Shown here in pieces: positions 34,855 to 42,732 of a stretch of DNA of 64,000 bases; the stretch's first letter is position 1; every line of letters begins with the position of its first letter. The DNA lies in NCBI GenBank assembly GCA_050258375.1, contig JBLMYQ010000034.1, positions 1-64,000 on the forward strand, read 5' to 3'. A program made the translations under genes and the position numbers. Under the pieces are notes generated by a model. The model was not told the origin of the DNA. It searched no databases and saw nothing but the letters and a program-made list of their open reading frames with translations. Source of the DNA: JBLMYQ01 sp050258375. GTDB taxonomy: Bacteria; Bacillota; Clostridia; Acetivibrionales; UBA4821.

Positions 34855-36279
34855 TTAATTCATTTCGGGTGGATTATCTGGTTCTTCTATAAATTCATTT
34901 TGAATATCGTCTATGCTTGGAATAACATTTTGTATTACTTCCTGAGTTATTCGCTTTTGTCCGGTTCCAACTCTTATTATGCCCCTTATAGGGCGATAAA
35001 CATCAGAGGATATCAATTCTCTTTTTAGAAGATTATTATTAATATAAATATTTCTGAATACCGCTACCTTATAACCTTTCTTCTCTGCCCTTTCAGTTCT
35101 GACAGCACCACTTTCCAGGCTACCATCCTTTATTATTTGCTGTGGTCCCGGCTCAACTACTTCAAGTACCTGTGACTCTATCTTAACTTTTCTACCATCA
35201 TCAGGCTTTTGAGAATATAAACTGACAACTATTTTATTTCCTTTGTTTATACTACGGATAAAAATAGTTGATTTCAGATTGTTCTTCATCTTAAAATCAA
35301 TATAATCTCCTGCGATTGTCGCATCCTGACCAGCCGGAATATAGACAGGCGGAAAAGAATGGTGCTTCCTTTCTATTATTTGCAAGCATCCCTGAAGAGA
35401 TGCTTTATATAAAGTAGTAGCTACCTGGCATACTCCTCCTCCCATACCTGGAACAAGCTCATCATTTAGTATTACCGGCGCATCTTTATAGCCGTTATCT
35501 GAAACTCTTGGTCCAAGCACCTGGTTTAGTGAGAATACCTCTCCATCAAGCATTATCGTCCCATTGATTTTGGCAAGAGCATTTCTTATGTTTGAAGCCC
35601 TATTTGCCTGACCTTGATTAAAAATGGTTTCTGCCCTTCCTATTTCACCATTAATATTTTTTATATCATTCATAGTATATTTGGGTTTATCCTTTATTAC
35701 TGCAATCTTAATGCTTTGGTCAGGCATTACAGATATGCTTTCTTTAATAAGATTTATTGTTTTCTCTGAGTCCATTTTAACTCCTGGCTTATCAGGATTT
35801 TTTATTAGCCTTCCATCGGAGTCAACTGTTATCCATGCATTTTTTGCCGGAGCATTAATCTCTTTAGCAATTACTTGCAGCTTTTGGTTAAGCATATTTC
35901 TATTAAAATCAACAGGAACCTGAATATTTTTCCCACTAATCAGAAGAGCTATAGAATCATAAATGTTCTCAAAGAAGCCTTTGGTCCTACCTACATCATA
36001 AGCATTATTAGCTGCTGCCCTGGTATCATAATTTATATTAATATCATTAGCTTTTATCTCCCAGGTCTTATTCCCATAAGAAAGAATAATTTTATAATCC
36101 TTCCCCTTTTTCCCGTATATATTATTCAGCTTACTTTCTGCAGTGCTTAAGCTGTAACCAGAAAAGCTAATCCCCTCAATTTTTACTCCATGCTTTATTT
36201 TTCCTGAATTATAAAACACACCAGCAAATAGTAATATTAATAATGCAGCTATTACCGCAGCAGTAATTTTATATTTCAA
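34855..36279 (-). CDS. VanW-family cell-wall protein
   Basis: Single-pass exported protein of about 474 residues: an N-terminal membrane helix (residues 3-24), a peptidoglycan-binding-4 type region (about 45-230, with the repeated ISFSGYSLSTAESKLN-like motif), then a VanW domain (about 240-370) with FSLNQVLGPR and GGGVCQVATTLYKA, both conserved in the family. The biochemical role of VanW is unknown; it is linked to envelope and glycopeptide response. TTG 36279 is chosen because GAGAGGTG sits 6 bases ahead; the longer frame has no ribosome site. Confidence 0.86.
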   Translation of the reverse strand: MKYKITAAVIAALLILLFAGVFYNSGKIKHGVKIEGISFSGYSLSTAESKLNNIYGKKGKDYKIILSYGNKTWEIKANDININYDTRAAANNAYDVGRTKGFFENIYDSIALLISGKNIQVPVDFNRNMLNQKLQVIAKEINAPAKNAWITVDSDGRLIKNPDKPGVKMDSEKTINLIKESISVMPDQSIKIAVIKDKPKYTMNDIKNINGEIGRAETIFNQGQANRASNIRNALAKINGTIMLDGEVFSLNQVLGPRVSDNGYKDAPVILNDELVPGMGGGVCQVATTLYKASLQGCLQIIERKHHSFPPVYIPAGQDATIAGDYIDFKMKNNLKSTIFIRSINKGNKIVVSLYSQKPDDGRKVKIESQVLEVVEPGPQQIIKDGSLESGAVRTERAEKKGYKVAVFRNIYINNNLLKRELISSDVYRPIRGIIRVGTGQKRITQEVIQNVIPSIDDIQNEFIEEPDNPPEMN

Positions 36280-36360
36280 TAACAGCACCTCTCTTTGGCT
36301 AATCAATATTAATTAATACTTATTAATATTACTATTTTTTTATAAAGATATTACTTTTAA

Positions 36361-36391
36361 AAAAAATAGGTTGCTATGCAACCTATTTTTT
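36361..36391 (-). terminator. Terminator of the DUF6514-type gene
   Basis: A perfect 14-bp stem (36361-36374 with 36378-36391) with T6 on the minus strand, 14 bases after the stop. Confidence 0.9.
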
Positions 36392-36405
36392 CCTTCATTA
36401 CCTAT

Positions 36406-36738
36406 TTAATTCATTATTCTCGAAAAATCTTCTAATACATCATGCAACGCTATTGGTGTAACTTTATACCTTACGAGCTTATCTAATATTTCCTTAACCC
36501 CCTCCTTGTCTGATGATATATTAGGAACAAGTTCAAATTCAGTTTTAACTGAGTTGGACTTGTCAACCTCAGTTTTTATTATCTCTATTCCATATACATT
36601 TAATTTATCACTCTTTTGGTTTGATGAATCAGATTCTATTAAGTAATATTCCAAGCTCATTTCTTTTAAACAAATTGGCTCTCCATACTCTTCAACTCCG
36701 TATTTCGCTTTACCTGCAAGTTCTTTGTTTACCTGCAT
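36406..36738 (-). CDS. DUF6514-like small protein
   Basis: 110-residue soluble protein with YYLIESD, YGIEIIKTEVD, an EFELVPNISSD segment and a helical end (YKVTPIALHDVLEDF). This pattern recalls the DUF6514 family of Clostridia; the match is from memory and the function is unknown. Ribosome site AGGGGG. Its promoter and two inverted Spo0A-type boxes upstream suggest control in the transition to sporulation. Monocistronic. Confidence 0.65.
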   Translation of the reverse strand: MQVNKELAGKAKYGVEEYGEPICLKEMSLEYYLIESDSSNQKSDKLNVYGIEIIKTEVDKSNSVKTEFELVPNISSDKEGVKEILDKLVRYKVTPIALHDVLEDFSRIMN

Positions 36739-36781
36739 TTTTTATCCCCCTCGTTTATTTAAATATGTCCTTCCGCTATCT

Positions 36782-36810
36782 ATTATACATTTAGTATACT
36801 TATTGGTAAA
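36782..36810 (-). promoter_or_regulatory. Predicted promoter of the DUF6514-type gene
   Basis: TTTACC (36805-36810), 17-base spacer, perfect TATAAT (36782-36787) on the minus strand, 44 bases before the start. Confidence 0.55.
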
Positions 36811-36858
36811 TAAAAACATATCGTAAAATTTTTTCCTATTTCTGGCTTATGGCTTAAT

Positions 36859-36919
36859 ATTCGACAAAATCAAGTACTGTACTATGCTTTTTTTGCTTAA
36901 TTGATATCTTTTGTCGAAT
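36859..36919. promoter_or_regulatory. Pair of inverted Spo0A-type boxes
   Basis: TTTTGTCGAAT occurs on the minus strand at 36859-36869 and on the plus strand at 36909-36919. The core TGTCGAA is the 0A box bound by Spo0A. An 11-base exact match occurring twice, in opposite orientation within 61 bases, is unlikely by chance. Confidence 0.65.
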
Positions 36920-36930
36920 TTCAAACTATA

Positions 36931-36964
36931 CAAAAAGACCATGTTTAAAATTCAACACGGTCTT
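36931..36964 (-). terminator. Terminator of the DUF445 gene
   Basis: An 11-bp stem with one mismatch (AAGACC arms) and T5 on the minus strand, about 90 bases beyond the stop. Confidence 0.65.
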
Positions 36965-37054
36965 CAAAAGTTTTTTTAAATTATGAATAGTCTGTCAGCA
37001 ATATGCTTTGTTTCATCAGTATAGCTTAACACTTCCTCATTTGTTTTTTAGCTT

Positions 37055-38308
37055 TTATAATATATGCAAAATCAAATACTCCACTATCCCAACAAGTGCC
37101 CCTATTACCGTTCCATTAACCCTTATCCACTGTAAATCTTCTCCTACCTTATCTTCCAGTGAATCTACAAAGCTCTGGTCATTTAATGACTGCAAATTCT
37201 CAGTAACCAAGTTCCCTACCACTCCATGATACCTCTCAACAATATCTATACACGCCTTTTTAATCCATCCCTCAAACTCAACCTTCTTAATCTCATTTGC
37301 TTTGAGGTTTTGAACCTGTTCTGAAATCATTACCGCGAAATATTTTACAAGCGGTGATCTTTCAATATTTTCAGTAATCAATTGGGCTTTTAAAACAGAA
37401 ACCAAATCAACAACTGCATTAAATCCATCATCTGTACTAATTGTCTTTTGAACAAGGCTTCCCAACATAGCTGAAGCACTTTCCTGATTTGTAAATTTTA
37501 TAGTTCTTATTGATTCTTTTATTTTTGCACGATAAGGATTATAGGGTTCCTTTATATCTTCCAGAAAATCCGCAAATTTCTTGGAAATCGACTCCGCAGC
37601 CTCTTCATAATTTATTACATCAAGACCTTCTCCCAAACCTTTTCCAAGACGCCTGAAAAAGCCACCTCTCATTGCATAATCATTTGCTGCTTTATGCATT
37701 GTATTTTTAACAACCTTAATAAAGCTGTAGTCTTCAGTCATAGCACTAAGCTTATCAATCAGGAAATCAATAATGTCATCTCCGTACAGCTCTTTTAAAG
37801 AGCCCTCAAACTTTTCAACCATATCTTCCGAAACGCTTATTTCAGAGAAGTTTTCCTTGATTACTTGCTGTATGAACTTAGCAGCATAGTCAGGTTCAAT
37901 ATCCTTTATTGTATTAACAATTAATGATAAAACAATACTTTCGAGCTTTTCTTTTCCTGCTGAAGATTCAAGAACTACAGACATCTTATCAATAATTGGG
38001 TAATCACTAATTTTAGATTTTATAATATCAAGGCTAAGCCATTGATTTTCAACAATATCTGCAATAGAATTGATTATCCTTTCCCTGTTATTTGGAATAA
38101 TAGCTGTATGTGGTATAAATCTAATCCCTAAAGGATGCCTGAATATTGCAACAATAGCAAACCAATCTGCCAAAGCTCCTACAAGAGCTGCTTCAAAGGT
38201 TGACAAAGCCAACCCGCCCCAAAAGCTTTGCCTAAACGGCCATGAAACAATAGCACCAATTAATGCACCCAGTAATAGAACTGTCGCAAGTACCTTCATC
38301 TTTTTCAT
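37055..38308 (-). CDS. DUF445 family membrane protein
   Basis: 417 residues with a hydrophobic hairpin at the N-terminus (about 6-60, containing GALADWFAIVAIFRHPLG, the DUF445 signature) and a single hydrophobic helix at the extreme C-terminus (GTVIGALVGIVEYLIL). The long middle part is amphipathic helix. The family is widespread and its function is unknown; some relatives (YheB) are linked to sporulation or the envelope. GGAGAG site 9 bases before ATG. It starts 17 bases after recG. Confidence 0.9.
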   Translation of the reverse strand: MKKMKVLATVLLLGALIGAIVSWPFRQSFWGGLALSTFEAALVGALADWFAIVAIFRHPLGIRFIPHTAIIPNNRERIINSIADIVENQWLSLDIIKSKISDYPIIDKMSVVLESSAGKEKLESIVLSLIVNTIKDIEPDYAAKFIQQVIKENFSEISVSEDMVEKFEGSLKELYGDDIIDFLIDKLSAMTEDYSFIKVVKNTMHKAANDYAMRGGFFRRLGKGLGEGLDVINYEEAAESISKKFADFLEDIKEPYNPYRAKIKESIRTIKFTNQESASAMLGSLVQKTISTDDGFNAVVDLVSVLKAQLITENIERSPLVKYFAVMISEQVQNLKANEIKKVEFEGWIKKACIDIVERYHGVVGNLVTENLQSLNDQSFVDSLEDKVGEDLQWIRVNGTVIGALVGIVEYLILHIL

Positions 38309-38325
38309 AAGTAATTCTCTCCTAA

Positions 38326-40395
38326 CTAATTGAAACTAATTTCATCTGCTCTTTGAGAAAACTTTTTCATTACTTTCTGTTTTATAAGTATATGCTCTGA
38401 CCTTGAAAGATTTTTGTCCTCTTCCAGGATATGCTTTGCTGATTCCTGAGCCAGCTTAAGCATATCTATATCTTTAAAAAGATTTGCAATCCTTAAATCA
38501 GGGATTCCATGTTGTCTGGTTCCAAAAAATTCGCCCGGTCCTCTTAACTCCAAATCCTTTTCTGATATTTCAAAACCATCATTGGTATTTTGCATAACTT
38601 TCATTCTCTCACGCACAATTTTAGAATCCGACTCTGTCATCAGTATACAGTAAGATTGCGACTCGCCTCTTCCTACCCGTCCTCTTAGCTGGTGCAGCTG
38701 TGCCAATCCAAACTTTTCAGCATTTTCCACAACCATAAGTGAAGCATTAGGAACATTGACACCAACCTCGATTACTGTTGTGGAAACAAGAATGTTTATC
38801 TTCCCAGCACAAAATTCGTGCATAATTCGGTCTTTTTCCCTAGCTTTAATTTTGCCATGAATAAACTCAGTTTTGTACCCCTTAAATATTTCCTGCAGTT
38901 CTTGAACATGCCTTTCTACCGCCTTAGCCTTAACTGCTTCGGATTCTTCCACAAGAGGACAAACTATATATACCTGTCTCCCTTCCGTCACCTGCTTTTC
39001 AATAAATTTATTCATTCTTGCACGAAGATTATCTTCTATCCAATAAGTCTCAATCTTTTTTCTGCCCGGCGGGAGCTCATCAATAACAGATATATCCAAA
39101 TCACCATAAAGAATCAGTGCAAGTGTTCTGGGAATTGGCGTAGCCGTCATAACCAGCACATCAGGCGCTTTCCCTTTCGACGTAAGGACCGCCCTCTGTC
39201 TGACACCAAATCTATGTTGTTCATCAGTAATCACAAGTCCAAGATTCCAAAAGCTTATATCCTCTTCTATAAGCGCATGTGTACCAATCACTACATCAAC
39301 TTTTCCTTCTGCAATATCATTCTTAAATTCTCTTTTTTGTTTTTGGGTAATTGAACCTGTCAGCAGTAAAGTTTTTATTCCTATCTTTTCGAACAATCCC
39401 TTAAAGGTATCATAATGCTGTTCTGCTAAAATACCTGTAGGAACCATCATAGCTGCCTGAAAACCATTTTTTACTGCTTTATAAACTGCAAGCACAGCAA
39501 CAATTGTTTTTCCGGAACCAACATCACCCTGAACCAATCTGTTCATAGGCTTTAAGCCTTCCATGTCCTGATTTATTTCTTTAAATACACGTTTTTGAGC
39601 TGATGTTAATTCAAACGGGAGCTCCTTAATGAATTCTTCGAGCTCCGGCACCGGCTTAAATTGAATTCCCCATATATCGGTATTTAATTGATTTTTCATT
39701 GAAAGCAAGCCTAGTTGAAGTAAAAAAAGTTCTTCAAATACAAGTCTCCTGCGTGCGTACTCAAAACTATCAGCATTCTTTGGAAAATGTATATTATTAA
39801 TTGAGTAGTTTATTTCTGCAAGGTTATAGCTTTTTCTGATTTGCTCGGGTAAAAACTCCTGAAGCTGATTATTTGCAACCTCTAAAGCATTTTTGATAAT
39901 TGTTCTGATAATTCGTTGAGAAAGATTTAAGGTTAACGGATATATCGGGACTATTTTCCCTGTTTCCCTTAATTCTTCATCAATCTTTTCAAAAACCGGG
40001 CTTTGTATTTCAAGATGACCAAATTTTTTTGAAGGCTTACCAAAAAACATAAACTGTGTTCCCGTTTTAAAGGTATCTTTTAGATAGCTTTGATTAAACC
40101 AGGTTAAAACACATGCTCCGGTTTCATCATTGACCAAAAGCTTCTGTATTGCCAGACCTTTTCTTGGCCTAGTTTCAGTAATACCTGAAATTACAGATGC
40201 TTTAAAGCAAGCAGGCTGCTCATCATAAAGCTCAATTATCTTTTTTATTTTCACCCTATCCTCATAATCTCTGGGAAAATAATAGAGCATTTCTTCAACG
40301 GTCTTTATACCCAGCTTGTAAAGAAGCTTTGCACGAGCCTCGCCAACACCTTTTATATATTGAATTGGTTTATCCAGAATGGTCTGCGTATCCAA
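38326..40395 (-). CDS. recG: ATP-dependent DNA helicase RecG
   Basis: Helicase that regresses stalled replication forks and branch-migrates Holliday junctions. 689 residues: HhH-like N-terminus (IKGVGEARAKLL), wedge OB domain (about 60-160), helicase core with Walker A GDVGSGKT at 290-297, DEQH at 391-394, TATPIPRTL, and the GRVGRG motif VI plus the RecG-specific C-terminal FGTRQHGIPD. TTG start with AGGAG 8 bases ahead. Its position near asp23, rpmB and spoVM matches Bacillus gene order. Confidence 0.96.
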   Translation of the reverse strand: MDTQTILDKPIQYIKGVGEARAKLLYKLGIKTVEEMLYYFPRDYEDRVKIKKIIELYDEQPACFKASVISGITETRPRKGLAIQKLLVNDETGACVLTWFNQSYLKDTFKTGTQFMFFGKPSKKFGHLEIQSPVFEKIDEELRETGKIVPIYPLTLNLSQRIIRTIIKNALEVANNQLQEFLPEQIRKSYNLAEINYSINNIHFPKNADSFEYARRRLVFEELFLLQLGLLSMKNQLNTDIWGIQFKPVPELEEFIKELPFELTSAQKRVFKEINQDMEGLKPMNRLVQGDVGSGKTIVAVLAVYKAVKNGFQAAMMVPTGILAEQHYDTFKGLFEKIGIKTLLLTGSITQKQKREFKNDIAEGKVDVVIGTHALIEEDISFWNLGLVITDEQHRFGVRQRAVLTSKGKAPDVLVMTATPIPRTLALILYGDLDISVIDELPPGRKKIETYWIEDNLRARMNKFIEKQVTEGRQVYIVCPLVEESEAVKAKAVERHVQELQEIFKGYKTEFIHGKIKAREKDRIMHEFCAGKINILVSTTVIEVGVNVPNASLMVVENAEKFGLAQLHQLRGRVGRGESQSYCILMTESDSKIVRERMKVMQNTNDGFEISEKDLELRGPGEFFGTRQHGIPDLRIANLFKDIDMLKLAQESAKHILEEDKNLSRSEHILIKQKVMKKFSQRADEISFN

Positions 40396-40601
40396 AATAT
40401 TTCTCCTGAAAAATATTGCTGATTTACAGATATATTTTACATTATTAGCAATAAGGTTTCTATAGCTGATTTTTGAAGTGGCGACTTTTCCGCCGATTTT
40501 GGTCGTTCAAAAGCGGCAAACAAACTACAAAGACGCTTTACAGGAACACTTTATATTGCTACTTATATATTTAAGTTAATAAAAATCCGTAAAAAAGTAA
40601 A

Positions 40602-40629
40602 AGTCTGCAAAGGCTCTCCTTTGCAGACT
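40602..40629 (-). terminator. Terminator of the Asp23 gene
   Basis: A perfect 12-bp stem (40602-40613 with 40618-40629), then TTTACTTTTTTA on the minus strand. Confidence 0.88.
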
Positions 40630-40655
40630 AAATAAATCATTAAAAATTTTTAACC

Positions 40656-40994
40656 CTACTTGTCAACCTTTATTCCTTCTACAAGAATATTTACTTTCTC
40701 AACCTCTAATCCTGTAAACTCCTTAACCTGATTTGAAATTGCACTCATAATACTCTCTGATACCTGCGCAATTTTTACTCCATATTCTATTACTATTGAG
40801 ACATCAATAATTACTTTTTCATTATCACCTGTAACCTTTATTCCCTTTGTAAGATTCTCTCTGTTCCAAAAATTAGCTCCCGCTGTAGAACTGGCAATTC
40901 CGGCACACTTAGTAGCAGCATTACCTGCAATGGTTGCTATTACAGCCTCATTTATTACCAAACTTCCAAGGTCATTTTTTATTTTAACAGCCAC
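40656..40994 (-). CDS. Asp23/Gls24 family envelope stress protein (YloU-like)
   Basis: 112-residue soluble protein of the Asp23 family (LGSLVINEAVIATIAGNAATKC; VIIDVSIVIEYGVKIAQVSE; VKEFTGLEVEKVNILVEGIK). Family members bind membranes through partners and relate to envelope stress. GTG 40994 is the likely start, with AAAGGAGG 7 bases ahead; the frame extends eight codons further upstream. It is the equivalent of Bacillus yloU, next to rpmB. Confidence 0.92.
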   Translation of the reverse strand: MAVKIKNDLGSLVINEAVIATIAGNAATKCAGIASSTAGANFWNRENLTKGIKVTGDNEKVIIDVSIVIEYGVKIAQVSESIMSAISNQVKEFTGLEVEKVNILVEGIKVDK

Positions 40995-41132
40995 AACTAT
41001 TCCTCCTTTGATAAACATTTATTTTATTATTACCTATTTTATATCAAATTAAGACATTATTCCAGTGAATACTAAAATTTTTAGTTTTAGCATCTCTTTT
41101 TAATGATTTACCCTGAACCTTAAAAATAATTC

Positions 41133-41161
41133 TTGCCAACTGATTTTGTCTGTGCTAGAAT
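41133..41161 (+). promoter_or_regulatory. Predicted promoter of rpmB
   Basis: TTGCCA (41133-41138), 17-base spacer, TAGAAT (41156-41161), 49 bases before the start codon. Confidence 0.6.
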
Positions 41162-41210
41162 AATTATGCTTTATTTATTGAGATAGTTACCTGAGAAGGA
41201 GGTGTTATAG

Positions 41211-41399
41211 ATGGCAAAATGCAGTATTTGCGAAAAACAAATTGTATTTGGATTGAACGTTGCCCATTCAAACAAGAAAACAAACAGGACTTGGAAACCT
41301 AACATAAGAAAGGTCAGAGCCGTTATTAATGGTACACCAAAAACCATTAGCATATGCACAAGATGTCTTCGTTCCGGAAAAGTTGAAAGAGCAATGTAA
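41211..41399 (+). CDS. rpmB: 50S ribosomal protein L28
   Basis: 62-residue L28: AKCSICEKQIVFGLNVAHSNKKTNR, then TWKPNIRKVRA and CTRCLRSGKVERA. It keeps four zinc-type cysteines (CSIC and CTRC), so it is the zinc-binding C+ form. Excellent AAGGAGGTG site. Divergent from the Asp23 gene and convergent with spoVM. Confidence 0.96.
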   Translation: MAKCSICEKQIVFGLNVAHSNKKTNRTWKPNIRKVRAVINGTPKTISICTRCLRSGKVERAM

Positions 41400-41402
41400 T
41401 TT

Positions 41403-41612
41403 AGTGTAAAGTTTAAAATGTAAAATGTAAAGTTGACAGATTAAAAAAGTGCAGAACAAAAAAGCAGCTTTATTAAATTTTAAGTTTTAAGCATAACAAA
41501 TTTAGTATAATAGATTTAAGTACAAAATGAAAACGCGAAGGTTTCGCGTTTTTTTATGTAATAAATTCCACATTTCCTTTTTACTTTTGAATTTAACTTT
41601 AAACTTTACACT
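41403..41612. repeat. 15-bp inverted repeat bracketing the rpmB terminator
   Basis: AGTGTAAAGTTTAAA at 41403-41417 is exactly reversed at 41598-41612. The left arm continues into further copies of the word AATGTAAA(GT). The 180 bases inside hold the terminator and no gene. Confidence 0.65.
41531..41556 (+). terminator. Terminator downstream of rpmB
   Basis: A 9-bp stem AAACGCGAA/TTCGCGTTT (41531-41539 with 41543-41551) then T5 on the plus strand. Confidence 0.85.
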
Positions 41613-41619
41613 ATTTAAA

Positions 41620-41691
41620 CTATTTAATTCCCATCATCTTTTTTATTATGCCACCCAAAAATCTCGGCATTTTAAAAACAACTATCTTCAT
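41620..41691 (-). CDS. spoVM: Stage V sporulation protein M (SpoVM), 23 aa
   Basis: A 24-codon gene starting at ATG 41691 behind a near-ideal GGGAGGTG site (spacing 6). The peptide MKIVVFKMPRFLGGIIKKM ends with MGIK. It lines up with Bacillus SpoVM (MKFYTIKLPKFLGGIVRAM): same spacing, the key Pro9, the FLGGI core and basic residues of the amphipathic helix. SpoVM marks the convex forespore membrane and recruits the SpoIVA ATPase to start coat assembly. Location next to rpmB is the same as in Bacillus. It follows a 48-codon membrane peptide gene by 14 bases. Confidence 0.88.
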   Translation of the reverse strand: MKIVVFKMPRFLGGIIKKMMGIK

Positions 41692-41705
41692 TTAATCACC
41701 TCCCA

Positions 41706-41852
41706 TTAGCAAATAAGCCATACCCAGCCGAAAATTATTAAAAGCATTCCCACACAGAAAACCCATCCAAGTTTAGGCAGGCATACTACTAAAAGCATTC
41801 CTATACCCAAGGCGAGACATATCAATCCCCAAACCCTTTTATAACAAGGCAT
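41706..41852 (-). CDS. Small two-helix membrane peptide (48 aa)
   Basis: ATG at 41852 behind AGAGGAG (spacing about 8) opens 48 codons. The peptide begins MPCYKRVWGLICLALGIG and has two hydrophobic helices (about 8-25 and 29-46) split by a short PKLGW turn; it has four cysteines. No known family was recognised. It precedes spoVM by 14 bases in the same direction, so a joint sporulation-time transcript is likely; a sporulation role is inference. Confidence 0.68.
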   Translation of the reverse strand: MPCYKRVWGLICLALGIGMLLVVCLPKLGWVFCVGMLLIIFGWVWLIC

Positions 41853-41935
41853 TCCAGTAGCTCCTCTTTATCCGTTTATTGTAGTACAGTATATGCAGTA
41901 AACAAAAATTTGTGAAAATAGCTTATATAATTTCT

Positions 41936-42592
41936 TTAAATGAAAATTTTTATTATTCCTAATGCTATCAGTACAGCACCGGGTATAAATGAAACAATTT
42001 TATCATTAAACATTTCTGCCCTTGAAATTTTTTTGCCGAGCCATTCACCGAATTGTATACAAATCACTTGCGCTGATGCTATAAAAATAGGCATAAACGC
42101 AGATGATAGCCCGGCCATTACGCTCCCCATACATCCCATTGCCGCATCAACATTTAATGCAATGCCAAGCATAAATGCTTCTTTCAAGTCTATCCTGCCA
42201 GAATTATCAATATCCCCTTTTGCTGGATTTTTTATTATCATTATGGTTATTCCTATAGACTTTATTGCAAATTCAAGAAGCTTTTTTTCTTTTGCTTCTA
42301 AATTTTTAATACGATTTTCTATATTCTCTTCTTTGCTTTGAGATTTTGTTATCATCCAAATACCAATAACAATCATACATGCAATACCAATTGTCTTGGC
42401 ACTTTGCATACCTAAACCCCGTAGAACCACACTACCAGAGAATACCCCTATGTAAGAACAAATCATTGATGATATAAAAAGCATGGCTTTAGGCAAAAAA
42501 CTTATTTTAACATTTTTTATACCGTAAGATATTGAAACTCCCAGAGCGTCAAGACTCAAAGAAATCGACAAAAAAACAATTGCAATTAACAT
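41936..42592 (-). CDS. ytaF: Sporulation membrane protein YtaF (MntP-related)
   Basis: 218 residues with six hydrophobic helices in two halves, each carrying a conserved Asp motif (SLSLDALGVSISYG at the start; GIALNVDAAMGCMGS in the second half), as in the MntP/YtaF group. MntP exports manganese; YtaF is a sporulation-linked branch. A charged loop (about 68-95, KSQSKEENIENRIKNLEAKE) separates the halves. No convincing ribosome site precedes the ATG, so weak or leaderless-type initiation is possible. Located next to the spoVM unit. Confidence 0.82.
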   Translation of the reverse strand: MLIAIVFLSISLSLDALGVSISYGIKNVKISFLPKAMLFISSMICSYIGVFSGSVVLRGLGMQSAKTIGIACMIVIGIWMITKSQSKEENIENRIKNLEAKEKKLLEFAIKSIGITIMIIKNPAKGDIDNSGRIDLKEAFMLGIALNVDAAMGCMGSVMAGLSSAFMPIFIASAQVICIQFGEWLGKKISRAEMFNDKIVSFIPGAVLIALGIIKIFI

Positions 42593-42732
42593 AAAAAATA
42601 CCAGGGTTTTTTATACACAATATGCCTAAAATAAATATTTTGTTAAACCATTATCATACTTTTAAAAATTAAATAATAGAATAAAGGCAGAAAGAAGACA
42701 GGCATTAGTTATTTATTAATCGGAGGATAAAA

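Larger units (their letters stand above)
36739..37054. other. Regulatory spacer upstream of the DUF6514-type gene
   Basis: Contains a promoter (36782-36810), two Spo0A-type boxes (36859-36869, 36909-36919) and the terminator of the DUF445 gene (36931-36964). No ORF. Confidence 0.65.

Noticed and set aside
41527..41709. 60-codon plus-strand frame after rpmB
   Set aside because: It starts inside the rpmB terminator, has no ribosome site and lies opposite spoVM.
41853..41935. Sigma-E or sigma-K promoter for the 48-aa peptide and spoVM
   Set aside because: CATATACT-like boxes are present, but no matching -35 element at the right distance could be defended.
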